From: Priestia aryabhattai
GTDB taxonomy: Bacteria; Bacillota; Bacilli; Bacillales; Bacillaceae_H
Direction: 5' to 3'
DNA length: 64,000 nt
NCBI RefSeq assembly: GCF_023715685.1
Contig: NZ_JAMBOQ010000004.1
Coordinates: forward strand, 310,001 to 374,000
This document shows positions 16,282 to 27,400 of the stretch, one piece after another. The position numbers and the translations under genes are program-made. The notes beneath the pieces are model-generated. The model worked only from the letters and a program-made list of their open reading frames with translations. It did not search any database and was not told the DNA's origin. Position 1 is the stretch's first letter; each line of letters starts with the position of its first letter.

Positions 16282-16457
16282 AAAATAAGCCCGCACTGCC
16301 GTAACCCTAAGTGTCTTAAATACCCAGATCTACTAGGTGGGTGCCCTCATAGCCGGGTTTAGCGTCCCAAGAAGGGCGTGCTATCTGCAGCTAAATTTTG
16401 AGCTCCCTTATAACACTCAAAGGTTTAAGACAACATGAGTATACGCACAGCGCAGGT
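16282..16457 (-). ncRNA. Probable 6S RNA (RNA polymerase regulator)
   Basis: No protein frame fits this 300-bp gap, but its - strand folds like a 6S RNA of about 175 nt. The 5' end CCTGCGCTG pairs with CAGTGCGGG at the 3' end, then GTCTTAAA pairs with TTTAAGAC, enclosing a large open centre with small hairpins. The 3' segment AGGGTTACGGCAGTGCGGGC resembles the end of E. coli 6S RNA (AGGGUUACAGCCUGCGG). TATACA sits just upstream as a -10, and a second hairpin with a T-run lies at 16256-16279. Which Bacillus 6S copy it matches is not decided. An unknown structured RNA is the alternative. Confidence 0.6.
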
Positions 16458-16570
16458 ATGTATAACAAATGTAAATAAAATGCCGATATATAAATGTTTT
16501 CTAATTAATCAACTTTCATCGTACAAGAAATGATTATAACGGAATAATGACTGGAACGCAAGACTTTTAT

Positions 16571-17182
16571 TTAAAATTTTATTTCTCTATCATGCTGGCG
16601 GTGAAGCAGTAACAAAATAAGAAAAGGGCCCGCAACTGGAATGAAACATAAAAACAGATAAGGCCGGGACGCTATCTTTTCTTTTGTCATAACGGAGTAA
16701 GAAAGCCACGTTAAAACAAAAAAATCAGCGGTCATCACGCTAACAAGCTGTGACTGGATAAAAGCTTCTTGATAAGCTTTGGTTGAACCCATAGACAGTC
16801 AACCCGCAATCGTGAGTGCTAAGTATAGTCCAATCCATAGACGAGAAGAAATGATGGCAATGAAACGTAAAGGAATACGCGAGCGAGTCCGAACTTTTTG
16901 TCCTTTCCAATGAGAATAGAACAAAAGAGAAAAAGCTCCAAGCGCAAATGATAGAAGAGAAAATGGCCATCCAGGCAGTTTGTATGTATCTTTTTTACAG
17001 ATCATTATCATGAACAATACTGGGAAAAGTCCTAAAAAAGAGAATGCCGTAACAACGAGCGGATCTACCTGTTGAAAATTTCCTGTGATAAGTTTTTTAA
17101 ACAGCAAATCATCAGCGGCGCTTGCTCCCGGAGCTAGCAGCAAGGCGTATAGCACAAGCATGGCCCATACAATGATATACAT
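16571..17182 (-). pseudogene. Membrane protein gene interrupted by an in-frame TGA
   Basis: Two frames in the same phase are separated only by TGA (16801-16799) and two sense codons: a 127-residue upstream part (ATG 17182 behind AAAAGGAG) and a 73-residue downstream part starting at ATG 16792. Read through, they give about 203 residues with roughly six hydrophobic helices. The stop falls in the middle of what looks like one module (LWIGLYLALTIAG stop LSMGSTKAYQ ... ADFFVLTWLSYSV). The downstream part has no obvious ribosome binding site. It is either a nonsense-mutated pseudogene or UGA readthrough. Divergent from the XRE regulator; function unknown. Confidence 0.6.
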
Positions 17183-17282
17183 ACTCTCAACTCCTTTTAA
17201 TTGTTTTATTGTACAAAGAACATTTCTGTATATTTCCCCGTCTTGTAACGAAGGGAAACGCTTGAAACTCTTCTTTGATTAG

Positions 17283-17296
17283 GTGTAATATTACAC
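17283..17296 (+). promoter_or_regulatory. Palindromic operator GTGTAATATTACAC
   Basis: A perfect 14-bp palindrome lies in the space between the divergent split membrane gene and the XRE regulator, 36 nt before the regulator start. Probably it is the regulator's own site. Confidence 0.55.
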
Positions 17297-17331
17297 TAAA
17301 GACAGGCACGTGTATAGAAAGGGCTGTAAAA

Positions 17332-17784
17332 ATGAATAAACAAGAAGTGATTAAATCAGTATCGGATAAAATACGATTAATTCGTTTAGAAAGAAACTAT
17401 TCACAAGACAGAATGGCTGAAGTCATTGGTATTTCAAAAAAAACATTGGTTCAAATTGAAAAAGGACGAACGGAAGCAGGGTGGACGACCACTGTTGCAG
17501 TATGCGGTTTGTTTCGTGACAGTGAAATCCTTCAATCAGTTTTAGGAGACGTCCCTTTAGAAGTAGTAGAAATCATTGCTCATAACGGCGTATCTTCTCC
17601 AAAAGATAAAACGCTCGGGGGAAGAGTATGGTGGAAAGAGATTCAAAAAGAAGGTTCTTTTCGTCTGCAGCAAAATATGATTAGTCAGCACTATCGTATT
17701 TTAGATGACCAAGATTATCGATGGTTTAGTTCATTTGATAAAAGCGAAGCGGTAGAAAGGTTTGAAGAATTAACGAATGAATAA
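17332..17784 (+). CDS. XRE-family transcriptional regulator
   Basis: 150 residues from ATG 17332 (AAAGGG upstream). An N-terminal helix-turn-helix (IRLIRLERNYSQDRMAEVIG then ISKKTLVQIEKGRTEAGWTT, about residues 14-53) is followed by a roughly 80-residue C-terminal region containing VWWKEIQKEGSFRLQQN and YRWFSSFDKSEAVERFEELT, which may bind a ligand. It is divergent from the membrane-protein gene at 16571-17182, with a palindrome between, so it probably controls that gene and itself. Confidence 0.85.
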   Translation: MNKQEVIKSVSDKIRLIRLERNYSQDRMAEVIGISKKTLVQIEKGRTEAGWTTTVAVCGLFRDSEILQSVLGDVPLEVVEIIAHNGVSSPKDKTLGGRVWWKEIQKEGSFRLQQNMISQHYRILDDQDYRWFSSFDKSEAVERFEELTNE

Positions 17785-17786
17785 AA

Positions 17787-17815
17787 AACAAGCACTTGTT
17801 TTCAAGTGCTTGTTA
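17787..17815. terminator. Bidirectional terminator
   Basis: ACAAGCACTT / AAGTGCTTGT stem with a 6-nt loop lies between the convergent XRE and anti-sigma genes; its - strand side overlaps the anti-sigma stop codon. Confidence 0.85.
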
Positions 17816-19003
17816 CTGATTCATTAACGTACCGGATGAAGGGCGGTTGAACCAATTCCATAGCTCTACATCTCCAAGTGACGCATATGTGATAGACGGA
17901 TCATTTTTTAATTTCAGAAGCTTTTTTGTAGGTCCTGTAATCACAACGCCGTACACACCGACTCCATGTTTTTTTACATAAGAATATCGCTGCTTTAGTA
18001 ACAAATCGGAATGGTCTAGCTGACGAACTTTTTGGACCGTTTCTTCATTATCGGCTAATAGTTTCATCATATTTAAAACGTTCGACTTGCTAATAGAGTG
18101 CGTTTGATTTCCTTTGTGATCGTAAGGTAAGTCTAAAAACTCTGGAAAGCCAAATGTTGATGTTAAGTCAATTAATGGCTCATCTTTTGTGCTTGTTTTT
18201 TGCTCGTGGCCTGTATTAAGCGCGTACCAAGAGGTAGAAAAATCACGACTGTCGATGGCGTTCATTTTTTGCTGAACTTCTTTTAGCGAATACGTATCAT
18301 CAAAAGAAATAGCTACTTCGCTTACCGTTCCTTTTGGTAGATTTTCTAATGCTTTCCATGTTTCATTCGACCATTCCTTATACTCTTGTGCATGCTGCTT
18401 TAGTTTTTTTGGATCAGGATAGACAAAGGAAAGGTTAAGGTCGTATTTACCGCCAGAAAATTCTTTTTCTACACCGCTTGTTTTATCAAACAGCTGATGA
18501 AATGTAAACGTCCCAATGGCCTGCTCTTCACGTCCAATTTGCTTATAAGCTTCCATTTGCGACTGCATTCGGAAAAAGGACTGTGTATCAGAAGTGGTTT
18601 CACGTATATGAACGTTCGGAAAAGCAGATTCTATAGCCGCTTGATTCACGCTGTTTATGTATTCGGTTTTTGATTGATGATAGTATACAATAGATAAAAA
18701 GCTGCCGATAATCCATAGCAGAACCACAGAGCTAATGACAGTTGTCACATTTGAAAGGCGCTGCTTCCATTTGGCAATATAAATGGACTTTTTAACTTTT
18801 TTATTATCCAATATCGTATCGTCACTTAGCGGAGTAGTTGATGGAGTTGACGATAACGGTTCATCTTCGGTTAGCAAGTGCTCTAAATGAGCTGAGCATG
18901 CTTCACAATTTTCCGTATGTTCTTCAAGTGCTTCTGCTTCTTTGTCTGTCAAAGTGCCGTTTTTATATTTTTCCCATTGATGCTTCATATCTTGACAGCT
19001 CAT
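17813..19003 (-). CDS. Membrane-anchored anti-sigma factor
   Basis: 396 residues. The N-terminal zinc-binding anti-sigma domain has the H-x3-C-x2-C motif (EEHTENCEACSAHL, about residues 27-40). One transmembrane helix follows (VISSVVLLWIIGSFLSIVYY, about residues 89-108), then a large extracellular domain resembling the sigma-factor-regulator modules of B. subtilis YhdL. It should hold the adjacent ECF sigma factor inactive at the membrane until an envelope signal arrives. The start overlaps the sigma gene stop by 4 nt, so the two are translationally coupled. Confidence 0.88.
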   Translation of the reverse strand: MSCQDMKHQWEKYKNGTLTDKEAEALEEHTENCEACSAHLEHLLTEDEPLSSTPSTTPLSDDTILDNKKVKKSIYIAKWKQRLSNVTTVISSVVLLWIIGSFLSIVYYHQSKTEYINSVNQAAIESAFPNVHIRETTSDTQSFFRMQSQMEAYKQIGREEQAIGTFTFHQLFDKTSGVEKEFSGGKYDLNLSFVYPDPKKLKQHAQEYKEWSNETWKALENLPKGTVSEVAISFDDTYSLKEVQQKMNAIDSRDFSTSWYALNTGHEQKTSTKDEPLIDLTSTFGFPEFLDLPYDHKGNQTHSISKSNVLNMMKLLADNEETVQKVRQLDHSDLLLKQRYSYVKKHGVGVYGVVITGPTKKLLKLKNDPSITYASLGDVELWNWFNRPSSGTLMNQ

Positions 19004-19494
19004 CCGTCCTCTTCCTTTCTTTTTTTCAATTGTTGACGACCACGATACAAGTCCATTTTCACTTTTGACAGAGTAAAGCCAGTCATTTCTGCAATCTCTT
19101 CATATGTGAAGCCATGATAATCTCGTAACAGTACAATATTCTGCTTAGCCGGAGGCAAAGCAGATACATCAGAAAGCCAGCTGTCGATTTCACTTTGAAT
19201 CATCACTTGTTCTTCAGCACTCGGCTGAGGAGTAAAGTGCCATTCTTCTATTTCGACAGTAGGGCGTTTTTTTTCTTTTCGATACCAGTCAATAAAGGCG
19301 TGATAAGCAATTTTGAACAGCCAAGGCTTCACTTCCTCGCCTTTATATGTTTCTAAGTGTAAAAGTGCCCGGTAAAAGGTCTCCTGCATTAAATCTTCCG
19401 CTGATTCTTTTCTGCGAGTAAGAGAGAGAAGGTAGCGCAGCAAATCATGCATATGCTGTTTATAAATGTGTTCAAAGTTATGCTGTTGTGCCAT
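19000..19494 (-). CDS. ECF RNA polymerase sigma factor, SigM-like
   Basis: 164 residues, usual for ECF sigma factors. Region 2 is seen in DLLRYLLSLTRRKESAEDLM and QETFYRALLHLETYKGEEVK (with the PWLF motif); region 4 in VLLRDYHGFTYEEIAEMTGF followed by the recognition helix TLSKVKMDLYRGRQQL. The closest relative I recall is SigM, but SigX, SigV and YlaC cannot be excluded. ATG 19494 follows AAAGGGGG. An ECF-type promoter just upstream suggests autoregulation, and the anti-sigma gene follows directly. Confidence 0.9.
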   Translation of the reverse strand: MAQQHNFEHIYKQHMHDLLRYLLSLTRRKESAEDLMQETFYRALLHLETYKGEEVKPWLFKIAYHAFIDWYRKEKKRPTVEIEEWHFTPQPSAEEQVMIQSEIDSWLSDVSALPPAKQNIVLLRDYHGFTYEEIAEMTGFTLSKVKMDLYRGRQQLKKRKEEDG

Positions 19495-19515
19495 TTTCTC
19501 CCCCTTTCATTTAAT

Positions 19516-19542
19516 CAACGCAATTTATGGATAAAAGTTTCG
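19516..19542 (-). promoter_or_regulatory. ECF-type autoregulatory promoter
   Basis: On the - strand, CGAAAC (19542-19537), a 16-nt spacer and CGTTG (19520-19516) match the ECF pattern (TGAAAC, 16-17 nt, CGTC) except for one base in each box. It lies 22 nt before the sigma gene start, as expected for self-transcription. Confidence 0.6.
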
Positions 19543-19806
19543 GTTTTTTTATCAAAAATCGTATGTAATAGATAAAAGATGCTTAAAATACGATATATAG
19601 CTTATCACACTAAAAAGAAAAGCATATGAAATTCGACATAATTCCGTTTATTTTGTCATTTTTTTAAAAAACTAAAGGGTAATTGGTGTTCGAAGGAAAC
19701 AGAAAATGTTATGATAGAACAAGGATGTGCTCTTACAAAAAACAGCTACATACATAATAAAAAATACAGCGTTTGTTTGCAAAATAAAAATGGACAAACA
19801 CATAGT

Positions 19807-19833
19807 GTTTAACCATGGATGATTGTGGGAAAA
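19807..19833 (+). promoter_or_regulatory. SigB-type promoter of the DUF2187 gene
   Basis: GTTTAA (19807-19812), a 14-nt spacer and GGGAAAA (19827-19833) match the SigB consensus closely. It lies about 85 nt before the start of the small gene at 19919. The rest of the 420-bp gap (19495-19918) shows only the ECF promoter and AT-rich sequence. Confidence 0.6.
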
Positions 19834-19918
19834 TAAACTAAGTATTTTCAACAAAAAGTAATTTAAATTGTGTTTTCACTTATAAAAAACACGGTAAATT
19901 GGAAAAGGTGGGGTCATG

Positions 19919-20146
19919 ATGGACGTAGAAAATACACAAGGTACAGAAGAACAAGCACCTAAAGTCAAAGCAGCTAAAGTTGGCGATACTATTCAGCCTA
20001 AAAAAGGCGACTATAAAGGATTTAAAGGAATTGTTATGGTAGTGCGAGACAATTCGGTTATCGTAGATTTTGGGAAAGATGCTGAAACTGGCGAATCCAT
20101 GAAAACGGTCGTTAATCATAAAAACTATAAAATCGTAAAAAAGTAG
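19919..20146 (+). CDS. DUF2187 protein with KOW-like fold (YkvS-like)
   Basis: 75 residues from the second of two tandem ATGs (19916, 19919); the second has better spacing to AGGTGGGG. A charged, disordered N-terminus leads into a small beta domain (GDTIQPKKGDYKGFKGIVMV and VRDNSVIVDFGKD, about residues 22-57) of the KOW-like DUF2187 type, as in B. subtilis YkvS. KOW folds often bind RNA or ribosomes, but this family has no assigned function. A terminator follows, and a SigB-like promoter lies upstream, so it may be a stress gene. Confidence 0.85.
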   Translation: MDVENTQGTEEQAPKVKAAKVGDTIQPKKGDYKGFKGIVMVVRDNSVIVDFGKDAETGESMKTVVNHKNYKIVKK

Positions 20147-20167
20147 GTGAATAACCTACTTTTTTTA
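20137..20167 (+). terminator. Rho-independent terminator
   Basis: AAAAGTAGGT / ACCTACTTTT stem with a 5-nt loop and a T-run, overlapping the end of the DUF2187 gene. Confidence 0.88.
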
Positions 20168-20238
20168 CTGAATATATGTTTAAAGACTGCGATTTTTCTA
20201 TCGGAAACCTTAGAAAAACGCGTAGGTAAAGCAATTCT

Positions 20239-20267
20239 TTGAGAAGAAGAGTGTTTTTTAGTAAACT
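20239..20267 (+). promoter_or_regulatory. Candidate SigA promoter of yojN-yojO
   Basis: TTGAGA (20239-20244), a 17-nt spacer and TAAACT (20262-20267) lie 35 nt before the yojN start. Confidence 0.45.
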
Positions 20268-20301
20268 ATAGAAAGTATGCAGAAAGAAAGGATTTTTTGT
20301 T

Positions 20302-21192
20302 ATGTCAATTCAATTATCACAATTATCATTACCAAAAGAGGTTCTTTCGCTCTTAGCGAATCGTAAATATGAAAATCTGTCCCATGCTGATCAGCTATTA
20401 ATCGGAAAAGGCGGCTATACAGCAGAAGAAGCAGATATTTTAGAAGATGCCATTATTGCCTTGTCACTAGGGAAAAACGTACTTTTAAAAGGGCCTACAG
20501 GTTCAGGTAAAACAAAGCTTGCTGAAACGCTGTCGCATTTATTTTCTCAGCCTATGCATAGCGTTAACTGCTCGGTTGATTTAGATGCAGAAGCGCTGCT
20601 TGGCTTTAAAACAATTTCTGAACAAGAAGGTAAAACAGGTATCGAGTTTGTAGAAGGACCTGTTATTCAGGCAATGAAAAAAGGCCATTTATTATATATT
20701 GATGAAATTAACATGGCTAAACCTGAAACGCTTCCTATTTTAAACGGGGTACTTGATTACCGGAAAATGATTACTAACCCATTCACTGGAGATGTAGTGC
20801 GCGGTCAGCAAACGTTCGGCGTAGTAGCGGCTATTAACGAAGGGTATGTTGGGACTGTTCCATTAAACGAAGCGTTAAAAAATCGTTTTGTTGTCATTGA
20901 AGTGCCATATATTCAAGGGGGCAGCTTAAAACAAGTTTTGATGTCTCAGTCTCAGTTGAAAGACGAAAAATTAATTGATAAATTGGTCACGCTCTCTGCA
21001 GATTTAATTACTCAAGTTCAAAGCGGCCATGTATCAGAAGAAGCTGCGTCTATTCGTGCGCTTATTGATACGTGTGATTTAGCTCTTTATATGCCGCCTC
21101 TTCGCGCGATTAAACGCGGTATTATTGAAAAGCTAGAAGATGAAAGGGAAAAAGCCGCCATTCAAAATATTGCTGAAACATTATTTGAGTAA
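20302..21192 (+). CDS. yojN: MoxR-type AAA+ ATPase
   Basis: 296 residues. Walker A is [17 protein letters not shown] (about residues 56-72), Walker B is [10 protein letters not shown], and sensor and arginine-finger regions follow ([20 protein letters not shown]). MoxR/CbbQ/NorQ ATPases act as chaperones that remodel a partner together with a VWA-domain protein. The next gene, 11 nt downstream, encodes exactly such a partner; the pair corresponds to B. subtilis yojN-yojO. The client is not known. Confidence 0.9.
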   Translation: MSIQLSQLSLPKEVLSLLANRKYENLSHADQLLIGKGGYTAEEADILEDAIIALSLGKNVLLKGPTGSGKTKLAETLSHLFSQPMHSVNCSVDLDAEALLGFKTISEQEGKTGIEFVEGPVIQAMKKGHLLYIDEINMAKPETLPILNGVLDYRKMITNPFTGDVVRGQQTFGVVAAINEGYVGTVPLNEALKNRFVVIEVPYIQGGSLKQVLMSQSQLKDEKLIDKLVTLSADLITQVQSGHVSEEAASIRALIDTCDLALYMPPLRAIKRGIIEKLEDEREKAAIQNIAETLFE

Positions 21193-21203
21193 GGAGTGGC
21201 GCT

Positions 21204-23120
21204 ATGCGATTTATTAAATTTAACGACAAAAATGTAGATTCCTTTCTCTATATGGAGCTTGCAGATTTAACGAAAACATTAACAAAAAATGATGAAATTG
21301 AAGTAGAGTATCGCGTTTCTTCTTACTATGACCCTGTACACGGTATTATTTATCTCAGTCACTTTTGGGATAATCGTCCAGAAGAAGACAAAGTGTACGG
21401 CTTAAAAAGTGATGTTTTTTTAAGAAGCATCGGAAGCTATAAGCATTCAAACTTTAAAGAGATTAGTTCATATTTAAAGAAAATAAATAAAACGTCTGTA
21501 CCTAGCTTAGCTAAGCAGTTTTTTATGCTGTTTGAAGATATTCGCTTAGAAGAATTATGCAAACGTGAACGTCCTGGAACAAAAAAAGCCTTCGCAGTAA
21601 GAAGACAGCTCTACAGAAAATATTTCGCTACACAAATGAGTGCGAATTTAACAAAAAGCGTGTATACGGATGCACTTTTTAACGGCATCTATTTGCTATT
21701 GACGACTGAAAATCCGTTTGAAGAAATTCCTTCAATGAGTGAATCGATTAACTTAGCGATGCCTTTTATTCGCAGACAGCTAACAAATGTATATGAAGCT
21801 AAAACAACAAAAGACGTATCGCGCATCTGTCTTGAACTCGTAGATGTTTTCGATGATATTATTGAAAAAGATATGCTTAATACCTATTTCTTCTTGGCTG
21901 AACTCCAGTATGATCAGTTAGAAGAAGGTTTAACATTTGAAGATTTAAAACGCAAAGATTCATTAGTGAACGATGACATTTTAGAGCATGAAAAAGACGG
22001 AGATGAAGACATTCACGAAGAGAAAATGGAAATGTGGCATCGAGAGACAAGCGAAGCGACGCAAAGTTTTCTGCAGTTTGATATGGATCAAGGTTCAAAA
22101 ACAGATATGCTAGGCGATGGTGTACGTGAAGGCGACGATGGAGATCAAGCAATGGGAATGGTGCAAGGGTCTTCTCAAAAAACATCGCGGAACGATTACT
22201 CTCAAATAGAGGCCATGGAGCAAACGCATCCTGAAAAAGACGGGGAAGCGGATTATGAATATGGCAAAGAAAATAAGCATGCCTATGCTGTTTTTGTAGA
22301 TTCTAAACTTCCGAACGACGATCACGTTGTTCAGTATGATGAGAATAAAAAAATCATTGCATCGTATCAAAAGAAATTAAAGCAAATGATTGAAAAAACG
22401 CTTGAACATAAAAAAACGTTTCCTAGAAGCGAACTGCACTTTGGGCGATTAAATAAAAAGCTTCTCAAGCTCTGGACCGATGATAATCCTCGTTTGTTTT
22501 ATAAAAAAGATGAAGATTCTGCCCAAATTGATGCTGTCTTTTCTCTTTTAGTTGACTGTTCCGCATCGATGTACGATAAAATGGATGAAACGAAGCTTGG
22601 GATTACCCTATTTCATGAAGCGTTAAAATCTGTTATGGTGCCTCATCAAATTGTAGGATTTTGGGAAGATACAAATGATGCCACCGAAACGAGCCAGCCT
22701 AACTACTTGCAAACGGTTATGGACTTCCAAGCATCATTAAAGCGTAAGAGCGGTCCTGAAATTATGCAGTTGGAACCTGAAGAAGACAACCGTGATGGAT
22801 TTGCCATTCGTCATATGACACGCCGCTTGCTTCAGCGTTCTGAACAGCAGAAGTTTTTACTTGTGTTTTCAGACGGTGAACCAGCCGCTATGGGATATGA
22901 ACAAAATGGCATTGTAGATACGCACGAAGCGGTATTGGAAGCGCGCAAGCACGGAATTGAAGTCATCAACGTTTTCTTATCCAACGGTGAAATTGATGAA
23001 GGACAAAAGAAAACCATTCAAAATATGTACGGGAAATATAGTATTCTAGTACCAAACATCGAGGAGCTTCCCGATGTGCTATTTCCTTTACTGAAGAAAT
23101 TACTTCATAAAAGTATTTAA
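21204..23120 (+). CDS. yojO: VWA-domain protein, MoxR partner
   Basis: 638 residues, a length I recall for B. subtilis YojO. The N-terminal half resembles the CbbO/NorD region; a long acidic linker (about residues 255-360, rich in Glu and Asp) leads to a C-terminal von Willebrand A domain with an intact MIDAS motif (LLVDCSASMYDK, near residue 450) and FLLVFSDGEPAAMGYE. Such proteins bind Mg2+ at MIDAS and work with MoxR ATPases to insert cofactors or remodel complexes. It is co-transcribed with yojN; the terminator follows directly. Confidence 0.9.
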   Translation: MRFIKFNDKNVDSFLYMELADLTKTLTKNDEIEVEYRVSSYYDPVHGIIYLSHFWDNRPEEDKVYGLKSDVFLRSIGSYKHSNFKEISSYLKKINKTSVPSLAKQFFMLFEDIRLEELCKRERPGTKKAFAVRRQLYRKYFATQMSANLTKSVYTDALFNGIYLLLTTENPFEEIPSMSESINLAMPFIRRQLTNVYEAKTTKDVSRICLELVDVFDDIIEKDMLNTYFFLAELQYDQLEEGLTFEDLKRKDSLVNDDILEHEKDGDEDIHEEKMEMWHRETSEATQSFLQFDMDQGSKTDMLGDGVREGDDGDQAMGMVQGSSQKTSRNDYSQIEAMEQTHPEKDGEADYEYGKENKHAYAVFVDSKLPNDDHVVQYDENKKIIASYQKKLKQMIEKTLEHKKTFPRSELHFGRLNKKLLKLWTDDNPRLFYKKDEDSAQIDAVFSLLVDCSASMYDKMDETKLGITLFHEALKSVMVPHQIVGFWEDTNDATETSQPNYLQTVMDFQASLKRKSGPEIMQLEPEEDNRDGFAIRHMTRRLLQRSEQQKFLLVFSDGEPAAMGYEQNGIVDTHEAVLEARKHGIEVINVFLSNGEIDEGQKKTIQNMYGKYSILVPNIEELPDVLFPLLKKLLHKSI

Positions 23121-23153
23121 AAAAGTCGAAGCATAGTGCTTCGACTTTTTTTG
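23121..23153 (+). terminator. Rho-independent terminator of yojN-yojO
   Basis: AAAAGTCGAAGCA / TGCTTCGACTTTT with a 3-nt loop (23121-23133 with 23137-23149) and a T-run. Confidence 0.92.
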
Positions 23154-23218
23154 CTATTGACCGTTAACGAGGAGCGCGGTAAGTTAAATATATATGAAAA
23201 AGAGAGAAGGAATGGCAA

Positions 23219-24130
23219 GTGGAAGGAGTTCAAACGTCATCTAAAAGAGCATGGGGATTGCTGCTTGTAATCATTGGCGCTACGATGTGGGGAGTATCTG
23301 GCACGGTAGCTCAATATTTATTTCAGCATAAGGGTTTTAACGCAGAGTGGCTGGTCGTCGTTCGTATGCTAGTATCTGGGTTATTGCTTTTGGCAATAGC
23401 CTCTAAGCAGCGCAATATTTTTGCAATCTGGAAAACAAAAGAAGAGAGGACTTCGCTGCTTTTGTTTGGTGTAATCGGTATGCTTGGCGTGCAGTATACA
23501 TACTTTGCAGCTATTGAGGCAGGAAACGCTGCTACAGCTACAGTGCTTCAATATACGTCGCCAATATTTATTATTGGCTATTTAGCCGTGCAAGCAAGAA
23601 AATGGCCGGTGAAAGTAGAAATTATTTCTGTTGTGCTGGTCATAACGGGGACATTTTTTCTTGCAACAAGCGGAAATTTCAACGAGTTGTCTATTACAGG
23701 GTGGGCATTGTTTTGGGGGATTGGAGCAGCTGTAACGTCTGCTTTTTATACGCTTCAGCCTAAACGTCTTCTTGCGAAATGGAGCTCAATTGAAGTAGTA
23801 GGTTGGGGAATGGTGATAGGCGGCGTAAGTTTTTCATTTATTCATCCACCGTGGCATATAGCCGGTGAGTGGTCGCCATTGTCCCTGTGTGCGGTGCTAT
23901 TTGTGATTATCTTCGGAACGCTCATTGCATTTTATTGTTATTTGGAAAGTTTGAAGCATATTAGCGCTTCTGAAGCAATTGTTCTTGCTTCAGCAGAGCC
24001 TTTATCGGCAGCGGCGCTCTCTGTTCTGTGGCTTCATGTGACATTTGGATGGACGGAGTGGTTAGGTACAATTCTTATTATCGCTACGGTATTTTTGCTT
24101 TCTCAGCGAAAGCCAGAGGTTACATCATAA
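23219..24130 (+). CDS. EamA-family (DMT) transporter
   Basis: 303 residues from GTG 23219, with GAAGGAA upstream. Ten hydrophobic segments form two EamA repeats: IIGATMWGVSGTVAQYLFQ at the first, WALFWGIGAAVTSAFYTLQP at the second. Drug/metabolite-transporter members export amino acids, nucleosides or drugs. It resembles the B. subtilis YojE/YdeD type, but the substrate is unknown. Ends at a terminator shared with bgaM. Confidence 0.88.
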   Translation: MEGVQTSSKRAWGLLLVIIGATMWGVSGTVAQYLFQHKGFNAEWLVVVRMLVSGLLLLAIASKQRNIFAIWKTKEERTSLLLFGVIGMLGVQYTYFAAIEAGNAATATVLQYTSPIFIIGYLAVQARKWPVKVEIISVVLVITGTFFLATSGNFNELSITGWALFWGIGAAVTSAFYTLQPKRLLAKWSSIEVVGWGMVIGGVSFSFIHPPWHIAGEWSPLSLCAVLFVIIFGTLIAFYCYLESLKHISASEAIVLASAEPLSAAALSVLWLHVTFGWTEWLGTILIIATVFLLSQRKPEVTS

Positions 24131-24164
24131 GTAAAAAGGACTTTCAAACGAAAGTCCTTTTTAC
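24131..24164. terminator. Bidirectional terminator (EamA gene / bgaM)
   Basis: A perfect 15-bp stem (24131-24145 with 24150-24164) with a 4-nt loop. Confidence 0.92.
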
Positions 24165-24166
24165 TT

Positions 24167-27280
<3,114 letters not shown>

Positions 27281-27317
27281 TCATTTCTAAAGTGCTAGTT
27301 TATTATTTTATATGAAA

Positions 27318-27346
27318 ATGATAACGTTTTCTGAAAACCTTATCAA
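27318..27346 (-). promoter_or_regulatory. bgaM promoter with overlapping cre-like sites
   Basis: On the - strand TTGATA (27346-27341), a 17-nt spacer and TATCAT (27323-27318) form a SigA promoter. Within it, TGATAACGTTTTCT (27319-27332) and TGAAAACCTTATCA (27332-27345) each match the cre consensus TGWNANCGNTNWCA with one deviation. CcpA bound here would block polymerase. Confidence 0.6.
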
Positions 27347-27400
27347 TCTAATTATTTTCATGATAATATAACTATATTCACATAAAAAGGGGGAAGTAAT

